NCBI RefSeq assembly: GCF_001418005.1
Contig: NZ_LIOL01000002.1
Span: 1-56,185, forward strand
DNA from: Chelatococcus sambhunathii
GTDB taxonomy: Bacteria; Pseudomonadota; Alphaproteobacteria; Rhizobiales; Beijerinckiaceae
Reading direction: 5' to 3'
DNA length: 56,185 nt
Translations under genes and position numbers: made by a program
Notes under the pieces: model-generated
Seen by the model: the letters and a program-made list of their open reading frames with translations, nothing else
Databases searched by the model: none
Told to the model about the DNA's origin: nothing
In this document: positions 10,616 to 19,599 of the stretch, in pieces
Numbering within the stretch: the first letter of the stretch is position 1
Layout: every line of letters starts with the position of its first letter

Positions 10616-10645
10616 GCGGCGGCTGGGGCCTTCTCCGGCCGCCGC
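10616..10645 (+). promoter_or_regulatory. Hairpin between rplO and secY
   Basis: GCGGCGGC (10616-10623) pairs with GCCGCCGC (10638-10645), with further inner pairs closing a short loop. It stands about 33 bases before the secY start with no T-run after it. It may tune secY expression relative to the ribosomal genes or stabilise processed ends. Confidence 0.45.
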
Positions 10646-10678
10646 GTCCATGCGGGGGATCGTAAGGGATGAAGCGAT

Positions 10679-12013
10679 ATGGCATCGGCAGCTGAACAGC
10701 TCGCAGCGAATCTGAATTTCGGGGCCTTGGCCAAGGCCGAGGAACTCAAGAAGCGCATCTGGTTCACGCTCGCCGCCCTCGTCGTCTATCGCGTCGGCAC
10801 CTACATTCCACTGCCGGGCATCGATCCCAATGCCGTCGCGGACATCTTCCGCCAGGCGCAGGCCGGCGTGCTTGGCCTCTTCAACATGTTCGCGGGTGGA
10901 GCGGTCGGCCGCATGGCCATCTTCGCCCTCAACATCATGCCGTACATCTCGGCATCAATCATCGTGCAGCTCCTGACCAGCGTCGTGCCGACGCTCGAGG
11001 CCCTCAAGAAGGAGGGTGAGCAGGGCCGCAAGGTGATCAACCAGTACACGCGCTATCTGACCGTGCTCCTGGCCGTGTTCCAGGCCTATGGCATCGCGAT
11101 CGGGCTCGAGAGCTCCGGCAACGTGGTGCAGGATCCCGGCATGTTCTTCCGCATCTCGACGGTGATCACGCTGACGGGCGGCACCATGTTCCTGATGTGG
11201 CTCGGCGAGCAGATCACCTCGCGTGGCATCGGCAACGGCATTTCGCTCATCATCTTCGCCGGCATCGTGGCGGAGCTGCCATCGGCGGTGGCCGGCACGC
11301 TCGAGCTCGGCCGCCAGGGCGCGGTCTCGACCGGCCTCATCCTGGGCGTGATCGTGATGGCGGTCGCCGTCATCGCCTTTATCGTCTTCATGGAGCGCGC
11401 CCAGCGCCGGCTGCTGATCAACTATCCCAAGCGCCAAGTCGGCAACCGCATGTACGAGGGGCAGACGTCCTTCCTGCCGCTCAAGCTCAACACGGCCGGC
11501 GTGATCCCGCCGATCTTCGCCTCGTCGCTGCTGCTGCTGCCGACGACAATTGCCACCTTCTCGCAGGACCAGGGTACCGGCATCCTGTCGACGATCTCGG
11601 CCTATATCGGCCACGGCCGGCCCGTGTACATGATCCTCTACGTGGCGCTGATCGTCTTTTTCGCGTTCTTCTATACGGCCATCGTGTTCAATCCGACGGA
11701 GACCGCGGACAATCTCAAGAAGCATGGCGGCTTCATTCCGGGCATCCGGCCCGGCGAGCGCACCGCCGACTATATCGATACGGTACTGACGCGCATCACG
11801 GTCATCGGCGCGGCCTATCTGGCGCTGATCTGCCTCATTCCGGAGATTCTCATCTCCTATGCCGCATTGCCGTTCTATTTCGGTGGCACATCGCTCCTCA
11901 TTGTCGTGAGCGTGACCATGGATACGGTCGCGCAGGTGCATGGGCATCTTCTCGCCCATCAGTACGAAGGGTTGGTGAAGAAGGCCAAGCTGCGGGGGGC
12001 AAGGCGCAAATGA
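10679..12013 (+). CDS. secY: Protein translocase subunit SecY
   Basis: The product has 444 residues, normal for SecY, the ten-helix pore of the inner-membrane Sec translocon with SecE and SecG. Hydrophobic segments run through the protein. Family blocks include [16 protein letters not shown] near the N-terminus, the plug-region [11 protein letters not shown], the cytosolic loop [17 protein letters not shown], and the C-terminal loop [20 protein letters not shown] that contacts SecA and ribosomes. It is encoded between rplO and adk, and its stop overlaps the adk start as ATGA. Confidence 0.98.
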   Translation: MASAAEQLAANLNFGALAKAEELKKRIWFTLAALVVYRVGTYIPLPGIDPNAVADIFRQAQAGVLGLFNMFAGGAVGRMAIFALNIMPYISASIIVQLLTSVVPTLEALKKEGEQGRKVINQYTRYLTVLLAVFQAYGIAIGLESSGNVVQDPGMFFRISTVITLTGGTMFLMWLGEQITSRGIGNGISLIIFAGIVAELPSAVAGTLELGRQGAVSTGLILGVIVMAVAVIAFIVFMERAQRRLLINYPKRQVGNRMYEGQTSFLPLKLNTAGVIPPIFASSLLLLPTTIATFSQDQGTGILSTISAYIGHGRPVYMILYVALIVFFAFFYTAIVFNPTETADNLKKHGGFIPGIRPGERTADYIDTVLTRITVIGAAYLALICLIPEILISYAALPFYFGGTSLLIVVSVTMDTVAQVHGHLLAHQYEGLVKKAKLRGARRK

Positions 12014-12594
12014 GGCTCATTCTGTTGGGGCCGCCGGGAGCGGGCAAGGGCACACAGGCCAAGCGGCTGGTGGCCCGCTACGGCATACCGCAGCTTTCGA
12101 CCGGCGACATGCTGCGCGCCGCTGTGGCCGCGGGGACGCCCATCGGCCTGAAGGCCCGGGCGGTCATGGATGCCGGACAGCTCGTCTCCGACGACATCGT
12201 CATCGGCATCGTTGCCGAGCGACTGGACGAGCCGGATGCCCGCAAGGGTTTCATTCTCGACGGCTTTCCGCGGACCGTCGCCCAGGCGAAGGCACTCGAC
12301 GACCTGCTGGAGAGCAAGGGGCTCAAGCTCGACGCCGTGGTCGAGCTCAAGGTGGATCAGGATGAACTCGTCGGTCGTATCGTGAAGCGGGCCGAGGAGA
12401 CGAGGGCCCGGGGCGAAGCTGTGCGCAAGGACGACGATCCGGAGGTCTTCAAGACCCGGCTCGCGGCCTACAACCGTGATACTGCGGTTGTCGCGCCCTA
12501 TTACGCGGAGCGGGGCCAGCTCGCCGTGATCGACGGCATGCAGGACATCGACAAGGTCTCGGCGGACATCGAGCGCGTACTCGTCGCCGCCTGA
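12010..12594 (+). CDS. adk: Adenylate kinase (short-lid type)
   Basis: The product has 194 residues. It catalyses ATP + AMP to 2 ADP in the cytosol. The P-loop GPPGAGKGT is at residues 7-15, the AMP-site motif [10 protein letters not shown] follows, and DGFPRT is present. The LID insert is short (about residues 120-140) and lacks the zinc-binding cysteines, as in many alphaproteobacteria. The start overlaps the secY stop by four bases; the frame is open far upstream inside secY but that is not coding. adk after secY is the usual bacterial order. Confidence 0.97.
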   Translation: MRLILLGPPGAGKGTQAKRLVARYGIPQLSTGDMLRAAVAAGTPIGLKARAVMDAGQLVSDDIVIGIVAERLDEPDARKGFILDGFPRTVAQAKALDDLLESKGLKLDAVVELKVDQDELVGRIVKRAEETRARGEAVRKDDDPEVFKTRLAAYNRDTAVVAPYYAERGQLAVIDGMQDIDKVSADIERVLVAA

Positions 12595-12612
12595 CGGATT
12601 TGTTCGGGCGGG

Positions 12613-12641
12613 TTGACTTTGCCTCGACAAGGCGGTAGTGG
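12613..12641 (+). promoter_or_regulatory. Candidate promoter for the rpsM-rplQ (alpha) group
   Basis: TTGACT (12613-12618) and TAGTGG (12636-12641) are separated by 17 bases. This lies just after adk and about 145 bases before the rpsM start. The -35 element is good and the -10 weak, which is common for alphaproteobacterial housekeeping promoters. It would allow rpsM, rpsK, rpoA and rplQ to be transcribed independently of the spc genes. Confidence 0.45.
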
Positions 12642-12659
12642 ACGCGCCCTACGTTCATG

Positions 12660-12770
12660 AGCGATGCTGCTTCCTCCGCGAGAGGCGGCGGCGTCGCTCG
12701 TCTTATTGACGCCTGCAAGGGCCGGGCTCCACCGGACGCAGGCCACAACGCCCGGTCGGGTTGTCCGGCC
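12660..12770 (+). promoter_or_regulatory. Structured 5' leader of rpsM
   Basis: The leader can fold into several helices: GCGATGC...GCGTCGC around a CCTC/GAGG core (12660-12696) and GCCTGC...GCAGGC between about 12710 and 12742. In E. coli the leader of the alpha operon binds S4 to repress translation, and S4 is not encoded in this cluster. A comparable autoregulatory role here is inference; the sequence shows only the foldability. Confidence 0.35.
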
Positions 12771-12787
12771 GGCACATGGAGACGGCA

Positions 12788-13156
12788 ATGGCCCGTATCG
12801 CTGGTGTAAACATTCCGACGAGCAAGCGCGTGGTCATCGCGCTGCAGTACATCCACGGCATCGGCCCGAAGAACGCGGGCGAGATCTGCGAGAAGGTCGG
12901 CATTCCGGCCGAGCGGCGCGTCAACGAACTGACCGACCAGGAAGTGCTGCAGATCCGCGAGACGATCGACCGCGACTATCTCGTCGAAGGCGACCTGCGC
13001 CGCGAAGTGTCGATGAACATCAAACGGCTCATGGACCTCGGGTGCTACCGCGGCCTGCGCCACCGCCGCAACCTGCCGGTTCGCGGCCAGCGCACTCACA
13101 CGAATGCGCGCACCCGCAAGGGCAAGGCCAAGCCGATCGCCGGCAAGAAGAAGTAA
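12788..13156 (+). CDS. rpsM: 30S ribosomal protein S13
   Basis: The product has 122 residues. S13 sits in the 30S head and contacts the P-site tRNA. It opens [20 protein letters not shown] and has the C-terminal [24 protein letters not shown] block ([15 protein letters not shown]). The start at 12788 is chosen by homology with GGAGA upstream; an in-frame ATG at 12761 would add nine unrelated residues. Confidence 0.97.
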   Translation: MARIAGVNIPTSKRVVIALQYIHGIGPKNAGEICEKVGIPAERRVNELTDQEVLQIRETIDRDYLVEGDLRREVSMNIKRLMDLGCYRGLRHRRNLPVRGQRTHTNARTRKGKAKPIAGKKK

Positions 13157-13159
13157 CCC

Positions 13160-13231
13160 CGGCAGTCGGCAATCGGCAGTCGGCAATCGGGACAATTATC
13201 CGACTGCCTACTGCCTACTGACTACTGCCTC
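13160..13231. repeat. GGCAGT/GGCAAT repeat, copy 1 (rpsM-rpsK)
   Basis: Alternating CGGCAGT and CGGCAAT units run from 13160 to about 13190, followed after a short AT spacer by the opposite-strand form (ACTGCCT units) to 13231. The two halves can form an imperfect long hairpin. A related element lies after rpoA. It fills most of the 127-base gap between rpsM and rpsK. Confidence 0.7.
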
Positions 13232-13283
13232 CCAGCAATCCCGAGCGCCTGGTGTGACGGGCGCGCTTGAAGGATCCTGAAGA

Positions 13284-13673
13284 ATGGCAAGAGAAGCCAC
13301 CCGCGTTCGCCGCCGTGAACGCAAGAACATCGTGTCGGGCGTCGCCCACGTGAACGCCTCCTTCAACAACACGATGATCACCATCACCGACGCGCAGGGC
13401 AACACGATCTCCTGGTCGTCCGCCGGCGCCATGGGCTTCAAGGGCTCGCGCAAGTCGACCCCCTATGCAGCCCAGGTTGCGGCCGAGGATGCGGCGCGCA
13501 AGGCGGCCGAGCACGGCATGCGCACGCTCGAGGTCGAGGTGTCGGGCCCGGGCTCGGGTCGCGAATCGGCTCTGCGTGCGCTTCAGGCGGCGGGCTTCAC
13601 AGTGACGTCGATCCGCGACGTGACGCCGATTCCGCACAACGGCTGCCGCCCGCGCAAGCGCCGGCGCGTCTGA
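13284..13673 (+). CDS. rpsK: 30S ribosomal protein S11
   Basis: The product has 129 residues. S11 is a platform protein near the E site. It contains [38 protein letters not shown] and the C-terminal signature [22 protein letters not shown] lies upstream of the ATG. It follows the first GGCAGT repeat element and precedes rpoA. Confidence 0.97.
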   Translation: MAREATRVRRRERKNIVSGVAHVNASFNNTMITITDAQGNTISWSSAGAMGFKGSRKSTPYAAQVAAEDAARKAAEHGMRTLEVEVSGPGSGRESALRALQAAGFTVTSIRDVTPIPHNGCRPRKRRRV

Positions 13674-13682
13674 TGCCTTGTC

Positions 13683-13704
13683 GGCACGGCTCAGCCGCCG
13701 TGCC
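13683..13704 (+). promoter_or_regulatory. Hairpin between rpsK and rpoA
   Basis: GGCACGGC (13683-13690) pairs with GCCGTGCC (13697-13704) around a six-base loop, nine bases after the rpsK stop. There is no T-run, so full termination is unlikely. It may set the ratio of rpoA to the upstream ribosomal genes. Confidence 0.4.
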
Positions 13705-13768
13705 GCGCCTGTAGCGAGCGAGGCTGTCGTGCCCCGCCCGACGTTTGAGACACGCATGAGGTGCGGTC

Positions 13769-14785
13769 GTGATCCAGAAGAACTGGCAAGAGCTCATCAA
13801 GCCGAACAAGCTCGAGGTGTCGCCGGGTGACGATGCCAGGCGCGTGGCGACGGTCGTCGCCGAGCCGCTGGAGCGCGGGTTCGGCCTGACGCTCGGCAAC
13901 GCGCTGAGGCGCGTGCTGCTGTCGTCGCTGCAGGGCGCGGCGGTGACGGCCGTGCACATCGACGGCGTCCTGCACGAGTTCTCGTCCATTCCCGGCGTGC
14001 GGGAAGACGTGACGGACATCGTGCTCAACATCAAGACCATCGCGGTCAAGATGCAGGGCGACGGTCCCAAGCGCATGACGCTGCGCAAGCAGGGCCCGGG
14101 CGTCGTCACGGCGGGTGATATCGCAACGGTCGGCGATGTGGAGATCCTCAACCCGGAGCTGGCCCTGTGCACGCTCGATGAGGGCGCGGAGATCCGCATG
14201 GAGTTCACGGTCAACACGGGCAAGGGCTACGTGGCGGCCGAGCACAACCGTCCCGAGGATGCGCCGATCGGCCTCATCGCCGTGGACAGCCTCTACAGCC
14301 CGGTCAAGAAGGTCTCCTACCGCGTGGAGAACACGCGCGAGGGCCAGATCCTCGACTACGACAAGCTGACGATGACGGTCGAGACGAACGGGGCCGTCAG
14401 CCCGGAGGACGCGGTGGCCTATGCCGCGCGCATCCTGCAGGACCAGCTCGCCGTGTTCGTCAACTTTGAGGAGCCCCGCCGCGAGGAGGCCGCCGTCTCG
14501 ACGCCGCAGCTGCCCTTCAACCCGGCGCTGCTCAAGAAGGTGGACGAGCTCGAGCTTTCGGTGCGTTCGGCCAACTGCCTCAAGAACGACAACATCGTCT
14601 ACATCGGCGACCTCATCCAGAAGACGGAAGCCGAGATGCTGCGCACGCCGAACTTCGGCCGCAAGTCGCTCAACGAGATCAAGGAAGTGCTCGCCTCCAT
14701 GGGCCTGCACCTCGGCATGGAAGTGAGCGGCTGGCCACCGGACAACATCGACGAGCTCGCCAAGCGCTTCGAGGAACACTACTGA
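13769..14785 (+). CDS. rpoA: DNA-directed RNA polymerase subunit alpha
   Basis: The product has 338 residues. Alpha dimerises to nucleate RNA polymerase assembly, and its C-terminal domain contacts UP elements and activators. The N-terminal domain shows [20 protein letters not shown] and the assembly block [14 protein letters not shown]. The C-terminal domain shows [20 protein letters not shown] and [17 protein letters not shown]. The start is GTG at 13769, giving the usual alphaproteobacterial [15 protein letters not shown]-terminus; the nearby ATG at 13756 is out of frame. Confidence 0.98.
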   Translation: MIQKNWQELIKPNKLEVSPGDDARRVATVVAEPLERGFGLTLGNALRRVLLSSLQGAAVTAVHIDGVLHEFSSIPGVREDVTDIVLNIKTIAVKMQGDGPKRMTLRKQGPGVVTAGDIATVGDVEILNPELALCTLDEGAEIRMEFTVNTGKGYVAAEHNRPEDAPIGLIAVDSLYSPVKKVSYRVENTREGQILDYDKLTMTVETNGAVSPEDAVAYAARILQDQLAVFVNFEEPRREEAAVSTPQLPFNPALLKKVDELELSVRSANCLKNDNIVYIGDLIQKTEAEMLRTPNFGRKSLNEIKEVLASMGLHLGMEVSGWPPDNIDELAKRFEEHY

Positions 14786-14787
14786 AT

Positions 14788-14851
14788 AGCAATCGGCAGT
14801 TGGCATGAGGCAGTCGGAGTTCGGTTCCGATTGCCGGTTGCCCACTGCCTC
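14788..14851. repeat. GGCAGT/GGCAAT repeat, copy 2 (rpoA-rplQ)
   Basis: GCAATCGGCAGT and GGCAGTCGG units on the left are mirrored by CCGATTGCCGG and CCCACTGCC on the right. This is the same word family and inverted layout as the element at 13160-13231. It begins right after the rpoA stop and ends before the rplQ ribosome binding site. Confidence 0.65.
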
Positions 14852-14906
14852 AAGAACAATGGACGGCCGTACCTTGGCACGGCGGCCGTGAGACAAGGAG
14901 AGAGCC

Positions 14907-15332
14907 ATGCGTCACGGTTTCGCGCATCGTCGTTTCAACCGCTCGTCCGAGCACCGCAAGGCGATGTTCGCCAACATGGCCGGTGCGCTGATCAAGCACG
15001 AGCAGATCGTCACCACGCTGCCCAAGGCGAAGGACCTGCGTCCGGTGGTCGAGAAGCTTGTCACCCTCGGCAAGCGCGGCGACCTGCACGCCCGCCGCCA
15101 GGCGATCGCCCAGATCCGCGACGTCGCCCTCGTCAAGAAGCTCTTCGACGTGCTCGGTCCGCGCTACAAGGAGCGCAACGGCGGCTACACGCGCGTGCTG
15201 AAGGCCGGCTTCCGCTACGGCGACAACGCGCCGATGGCCGTGATCGAGTTCGTCGATCGCGACGTCGATGCCAAGGGCCAGGATTCGGGCCCGACGCAGA
15301 AGGAAGAGGTCGTCGAGGCCGGCGAGAGCTGA
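14907..15332 (+). CDS. rplQ: 50S ribosomal protein L17
   Basis: The product has 141 residues. L17 sits near the tunnel exit. It opens [20 protein letters not shown] and contains [20 protein letters not shown]. The last 20 or so residues are an acidic tail typical of alphaproteobacteria. AAGGAGAG precedes the ATG. It is the last gene of the ribosomal supercluster and is followed by a strong terminator. Confidence 0.97.
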   Translation: MRHGFAHRRFNRSSEHRKAMFANMAGALIKHEQIVTTLPKAKDLRPVVEKLVTLGKRGDLHARRQAIAQIRDVALVKKLFDVLGPRYKERNGGYTRVLKAGFRYGDNAPMAVIEFVDRDVDAKGQDSGPTQKEEVVEAGES

Positions 15333-15358
15333 GCCTTCGCCTTGCCGGCGTTGAACGA

Positions 15359-15385
15359 GGGCGGCTTCGGCCGCCCTTTTGTTTT
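15359..15385 (+). terminator. Intrinsic terminator of the ribosomal cluster
   Basis: GGGCGGC (15359-15365), tetraloop TTCG and GCCGCCC (15370-15376) are followed by TTTTGTTTT. This is a textbook intrinsic terminator 26 bases after the rplQ stop. Confidence 0.9.
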
Positions 15386-15523
15386 GCGCCGTTTTGGTCC
15401 AGCTCCGTGGGAGAAAGGTGGCCCGAGAGGCGCGCCCCGCTTTGCGCGTAATCGCGCGGGAAACTATATCTGCCGGAGAGACCTTTCCGGATCCGTCTAC
15501 GGCAGCACAGCGAGACACCATCG

Positions 15524-16927
15524 ATGCATCGTTCGCTTGTCCTTCCTGCTCTCGTCGCGGCCCTCGTCGCAGCGGGGCCGGTGCCGGCGCAGGAGCGCCA
15601 GGTGCCCGCCAGCAGGGCGCAGGTGCAGCTCTCGCTCGCGCCGGTCGTCAAGGAGACGGCGCCGAGTGTCGTCAACGTCTACGGCGCACGCGTCGAGAAG
15701 CGGCCGTCCAATCCCTTCTTCGATGATCCCTTCTTTCGCCGCTTCTTCGGGGACGGCGGCTTCGGCGTGCCGCGCGAGCGGGTGCAGCGCTCGCTTGGCT
15801 CGGGCGTCATCGTCGATCCGTCCGGTCTCGTCGTCACCAACAATCACGTCATCGAGGGCATGACGGAGGTGAAGGTGGCGCTCGCCGACCGACGCGAGTT
15901 CGCCGCCGAGATCGTGCTGCGCGACCCGCGGACGGATCTTGCCGTGCTTCGGCTTGCAGAGAAGGGTCCGTTCCCGGCGCTCAGCTTCGGCGATTCCGAA
16001 GGGCTCGAGGTCGGGGATTTTGTCATTGCCATCGGCAATCCGTTCGGGGTGGGGCAGACGGTGACTCAGGGCATCGTGTCGGCGCTCGCCCGGACCCAGG
16101 TGGGTATCAGCGACTTCCAGTCCTTCATCCAGACGGATGCCGCGATCAACCCGGGCAATTCGGGCGGGGCGCTCGTCAACATGCGCGGCGAACTCGTCGG
16201 TATCAACACGGCGATCTTCTCGCGTTCCGGCGGCAGTCATGGCATCGGCTTCGCCATTCCCTCGGCCATGGTGCGCGTCGTCGTCGAATCGGCGCGCAAC
16301 GGGGGCGCCGCTGTGCGTCGGCCGTGGTTCGGCGCGCGGCTCCAGCAGGTCACCAGCGATATCGCGGAAAGCCTTGGCCTGCCGCGGCCGGCGGGGGCAC
16401 TGGTCGCCTCGGTCGACGAGCGCGGGCCAGCAGCCAAGGCGGGGCTCCGGCGCGGCGACCTCATCACGGCCGTCGGGGGGCAGCCCATCGACGATCCGGA
16501 TGGTTTCGGCTACCGCTTCGCGACGCGGCCGATCGGCGGAACATTACCGCTGACGGTGCTGCGCGGCGGCAAGGAGGTAACGCTTTCGGTTCCGCTCATC
16601 GCCGCGCCCGAGGATCCGCCGCGCGATCCGGTTACGGTCGGCGGGCGCACGCCGTTGACGGGCATTACCGCGGTCAACCTGTCACCCGCTGTGGTGGAGG
16701 AGCTGTATCTCGAGGAGGCGGAGAGCGGCGCTGTCGTCGCGGAGCTCGCCGAGGGCAGTCCGGCGGCGCAGTTCGGCTTCCAGAAGGGCGATATCATCAT
16801 GGCGATCAACGGCGTGAAGATCGCCTCCTCGCGGGATCTCGCCCGTGCGACGAGCCAGCGCGCCCGCTATTGGGAGCTGATGATCAACCGCAAGGGCCAG
16901 GTCTTCACCACGGTGCTCGGGGGCTGA
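15524..16927 (+). CDS. Periplasmic serine endoprotease, DegP/DegQ (HtrA) family
   Basis: The product has 467 residues. HtrA proteases degrade or chaperone misfolded periplasmic proteins. An N-terminal signal peptide (cleavage likely after PVPAQ or near residue 22) precedes a trypsin-like domain with the triad His108 in TNNHVIEG, Asp138 in RTDLAVL and Ser213 in GNSGGAL. Two PDZ domains follow (about 265-355 and 370-465). The ATG at 15524 is used because it gives the signal peptide directly. The next gene, rarA, starts nine bases after the stop, so they may be cotranscribed. DegP, DegQ and MucD cannot be separated by reading. Confidence 0.93.
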   Translation: MHRSLVLPALVAALVAAGPVPAQERQVPASRAQVQLSLAPVVKETAPSVVNVYGARVEKRPSNPFFDDPFFRRFFGDGGFGVPRERVQRSLGSGVIVDPSGLVVTNNHVIEGMTEVKVALADRREFAAEIVLRDPRTDLAVLRLAEKGPFPALSFGDSEGLEVGDFVIAIGNPFGVGQTVTQGIVSALARTQVGISDFQSFIQTDAAINPGNSGGALVNMRGELVGINTAIFSRSGGSHGIGFAIPSAMVRVVVESARNGGAAVRRPWFGARLQQVTSDIAESLGLPRPAGALVASVDERGPAAKAGLRRGDLITAVGGQPIDDPDGFGYRFATRPIGGTLPLTVLRGGKEVTLSVPLIAAPEDPPRDPVTVGGRTPLTGITAVNLSPAVVEELYLEEAESGAVVAELAEGSPAAQFGFQKGDIIMAINGVKIASSRDLARATSQRARYWELMINRKGQVFTTVLGG

Positions 16928-16936
16928 GCCGGTGCG

Positions 16937-18244
16937 ATGACCGATCTCTTCGGGGCAGCGGGGCTGGACAAGGAAGCGCCGCGACCGCTCGCCGACCGGC
17001 TGCGGCCGCAGCGCCTCGCCGAGGTCGTGGGGCAGGACCATCTCGTCGGGCCGAACGGGGCGCTGACGCGCCTCCTGCGCTCCGGGTCGGTGGGCTCTCT
17101 CATCTTCTGGGGGCCGCCGGGGACCGGCAAGACGACCGTCGCGCGGCTGCTCGCCGGCGAGACTAAGCTCGTCTTCGAGCCGATGTCGGCCATCTTCTCC
17201 GGCGTCGCCGACCTCAAGAAGGCCTTCGAGACGGCCCGCGGCCGCCGCGCCGCGGGGCAGGGCACCCTGCTCTTCGTCGATGAGATTCACCGCTTTAACC
17301 GGGCGCAGCTCGATGCCTTCCTGCCGGTGATGGAGGACGGCACCATCACGCTCGTCGGCGCGACGACGGAGAACCCGTCCTTCTCTCTCAACGCCGCGCT
17401 CCTCTCCCGCGCCCGGGTGATGACCTTCAAGGCCCTCGATGAGGAAGCGATTCAGAAGCTCCTCGCAAGGGCCGAGGAAATCGAGGGAAAACCGCTGCCG
17501 CTCGATGCGGAGGCGCGGCTGTCGCTCGTGCGCATGGCCGATGGGGACGGGCGCGCCTCGCTGACGCTGGCGGAAGAGATCTGGCGCGCGGCGGGCGAGG
17601 GCGAAATGTTCGACACGGCCAAGCTGCAGGATATCGTGCAGCGCCGGGCGCCGATCTACGACAAGGCGCAGGACGGGCACTACAACCTCATCTCGGCCCT
17701 GCACAAGACGATCCGCGGCTCCGATCCCGACGCCGCGCTCTATTATCTCGCCCGCATGCTGGACGCGGGCGAGGATCCGCTGTTCCTCGCCCGCCGCCTC
17801 GTGCGTATGGCGGTGGAGGACATCGGCCTCGCCGACCCGCAGGCCCTCGTCGTCGCCAATGCGGCGAAGGAGGCCTACGACTTCCTCGGCACGCCGGAGG
17901 GAGAACTGGCGCTGGCGCAGGCGGTGATCTATCTCGCTACAGCGCCGAAGTCGAACGCGACCTATGTCGCCTTCAAGGCGGCGAGCCGCGTCGCCAAGGA
18001 AGCAGGCTCCCTCATGCCGCCGATGACCATCCTCAACGCGCCGACGCGCTTCATGAAGAACGAGGGCTACGGCGCCGGCTACGCCTACGACCACGACGAG
18101 CCGGACGCCTTCTCGGGGCAGGACTACTGGCCGGAGAAGCTCGGGCGCCAGCATTTCTACGAACCGGTGGAGCGCGGCTTCGAACGCGAGATCCGCAAGC
18201 GGCTGGAGTGGTGGGAAAAGCTGAGGGCCGAGCGGCGGCGGTGA
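16937..18244 (+). CDS. rarA: Replication-associated recombination protein A (MgsA/RarA AAA+ ATPase)
   Basis: The product has 435 residues, the usual length. RarA acts at stalled replication forks. Family marks are the N-terminal PLADRLRPQRLAEVVGQDHL, Walker A GPPGTGKT at residues 59-66, Walker B LLFVDEIHRFNRAQ at about 110-122, and GATTENPSFSLNAALLSR. The C-terminal tetramerisation domain ends in HFYEPVERGFEREIRKRLEW, as in RarA homologues. It lies between the HtrA protease and an RNA pseudouridine synthase. Confidence 0.96.
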   Translation: MTDLFGAAGLDKEAPRPLADRLRPQRLAEVVGQDHLVGPNGALTRLLRSGSVGSLIFWGPPGTGKTTVARLLAGETKLVFEPMSAIFSGVADLKKAFETARGRRAAGQGTLLFVDEIHRFNRAQLDAFLPVMEDGTITLVGATTENPSFSLNAALLSRARVMTFKALDEEAIQKLLARAEEIEGKPLPLDAEARLSLVRMADGDGRASLTLAEEIWRAAGEGEMFDTAKLQDIVQRRAPIYDKAQDGHYNLISALHKTIRGSDPDAALYYLARMLDAGEDPLFLARRLVRMAVEDIGLADPQALVVANAAKEAYDFLGTPEGELALAQAVIYLATAPKSNATYVAFKAASRVAKEAGSLMPPMTILNAPTRFMKNEGYGAGYAYDHDEPDAFSGQDYWPEKLGRQHFYEPVERGFEREIRKRLEWWEKLRAERRR

Positions 18245-18316
18245 CTTTGCCCGCTGAAGAGGCTATCGACGGGCAGGGCGCGACGACGCCAGGCCCGGCT
18301 GCATTCGGAGCATCGC

Positions 18317-19597
18317 ATGAAGAACACGAGAACCGGCTCCGGTGGCTCAGGCCCGCGCTCCGGCCCAACTGTGCGAAACGGCCGGGGGCAAGGGCGCACG
18401 GGCCGGCCAGCTGCTCGGGGCGCCAAGGGGCCGGGCATCGCGAAGGGCTCGGGCAAGGGGTCTGCGCGCGCCACGTCCGGTCCCGAGCGCGCGAAGGCGG
18501 TGACCCCCGCCAAGACGCCCCGCGCAGGGCAGGCGCCGGCATCTTCGGCCAAGGCGGGCACCAAGGCGGCGGCCAAGGCGGCAGCGACCGAGACGCTCGT
18601 TACCGGCGTGCAGACCCTGACGGTCGCGCCGGATGAAGCGGGCATGCGCCTCGACCGTTTTCTCGTCGCCCGTTTCCCGCAGCTCGCCTTCACCCATATC
18701 CAGCGCATCGTGCGCAAGGGCGAGTTGCGCATCGACATGAAGCGCGCCAAGCCGAATGAGCGGCTTGAGGCGGGCCAGAGCGTGCGCGTGCCGCCGCTCA
18801 AGCTCGAGGAGAAAAAGCCGGCCGCCCGCACCCCGGCGAAGGACGAGAGCGACGCGACCTTCCTCAAATCCATCACGCTCTACGAGGACAAGGACGTCCT
18901 CGTGCTCAACAAGCCCATGGGCCTTGCGGTGCAGGGCGGCTCGGGCACGACACGCCATGTCGACGGCATGCTGGAAGCGCTGCGCGACGCCGAGGGCCAG
19001 AAGCCGCGCCTCGTGCACCGGCTCGACAAGGACACGGCTGGCTGCCTCGTCATCGCCAAGACGCGCTTTGCGGCAACGACGCTCGCCAAGTCCTTCCGCT
19101 CGCGCTCGGCGCGCAAGATCTACTGGGCGCTGGTCGCCGGCGTGCCGCGCGTGCGGCAGGGCCGCGTCTCCACCTATCTCGCCAGGGAGGAGGCGAGCGA
19201 CGGCGATGCCCGCATGCGCGTCGCCCTGCACGGAGACGAGGGGGCGAGCCATGCCGTCACCTATTACGCCGTCGTGGACACGGCGGCGCAGAAGCTCTCG
19301 TGGCTGTCGCTGAAGCCGGTGACCGGGCGCACGCACCAATTGCGCGCACATACGGCCCATATCGGCCACCCGATCGTCGGCGACCCGAAATATTTCAACG
19401 TCGAGAACTGGGAACTGCCGGGCGGCATCCAGAACCGGCTGCATCTGCTGGCGCGGCGCATCGTCATCCCGCATCCGCGCACGGGCAAGCCCATCGACGT
19501 GACGGCGCCGCTGCCGCCGCACATGCAGCAGTCCTGGAACCTGCTAGGCTTCGATACGGGCGGCTACGATCCGATCGTCGAGGCGCCGGAGGAGTAG
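18317..19597 (+). CDS. RluC/RluD-family ribosomal large subunit pseudouridine synthase
   Basis: The product has 426 residues and isomerises uridines in 23S rRNA. Residues 1-95 are a low-complexity, Gly/Ala/Lys/Arg-rich basic extension. An S4 RNA-binding domain follows (about 105-165, RLDRFLVARFPQLAFTHIQ), then the catalytic domain with HRLDKDTAGCLV at 234-245, where Asp237 is the nucleophile. The downstream GRTHQLRAHTAHIGHPIVGD block is diagnostic. It starts an apparent run with the HAD phosphatase three bases downstream and the Atp12 gene. RluC is the likeliest name but RluD-type activity cannot be excluded. Confidence 0.92.
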   Translation: MKNTRTGSGGSGPRSGPTVRNGRGQGRTGRPAARGAKGPGIAKGSGKGSARATSGPERAKAVTPAKTPRAGQAPASSAKAGTKAAAKAAATETLVTGVQTLTVAPDEAGMRLDRFLVARFPQLAFTHIQRIVRKGELRIDMKRAKPNERLEAGQSVRVPPLKLEEKKPAARTPAKDESDATFLKSITLYEDKDVLVLNKPMGLAVQGGSGTTRHVDGMLEALRDAEGQKPRLVHRLDKDTAGCLVIAKTRFAATTLAKSFRSRSARKIYWALVAGVPRVRQGRVSTYLAREEASDGDARMRVALHGDEGASHAVTYYAVVDTAAQKLSWLSLKPVTGRTHQLRAHTAHIGHPIVGDPKYFNVENWELPGGIQNRLHLLARRIVIPHPRTGKPIDVTAPLPPHMQQSWNLLGFDTGGYDPIVEAPEE

Positions 19598-19599
19598 CC

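Noticed and set aside
13160-13231. Tandem GGCAGT/GGCAAT words considered as a CRISPR-like array
   Set aside because: Units are only 7-8 bases with no spacers, and orientation flips midway; it is an inverted simple repeat.
19300-19599. Upstream extension of the HAD phosphatase frame
   Set aside because: It overlaps the end of the pseudouridine synthase and does not resemble HAD proteins; GTG 19600 begins the motif I strand.
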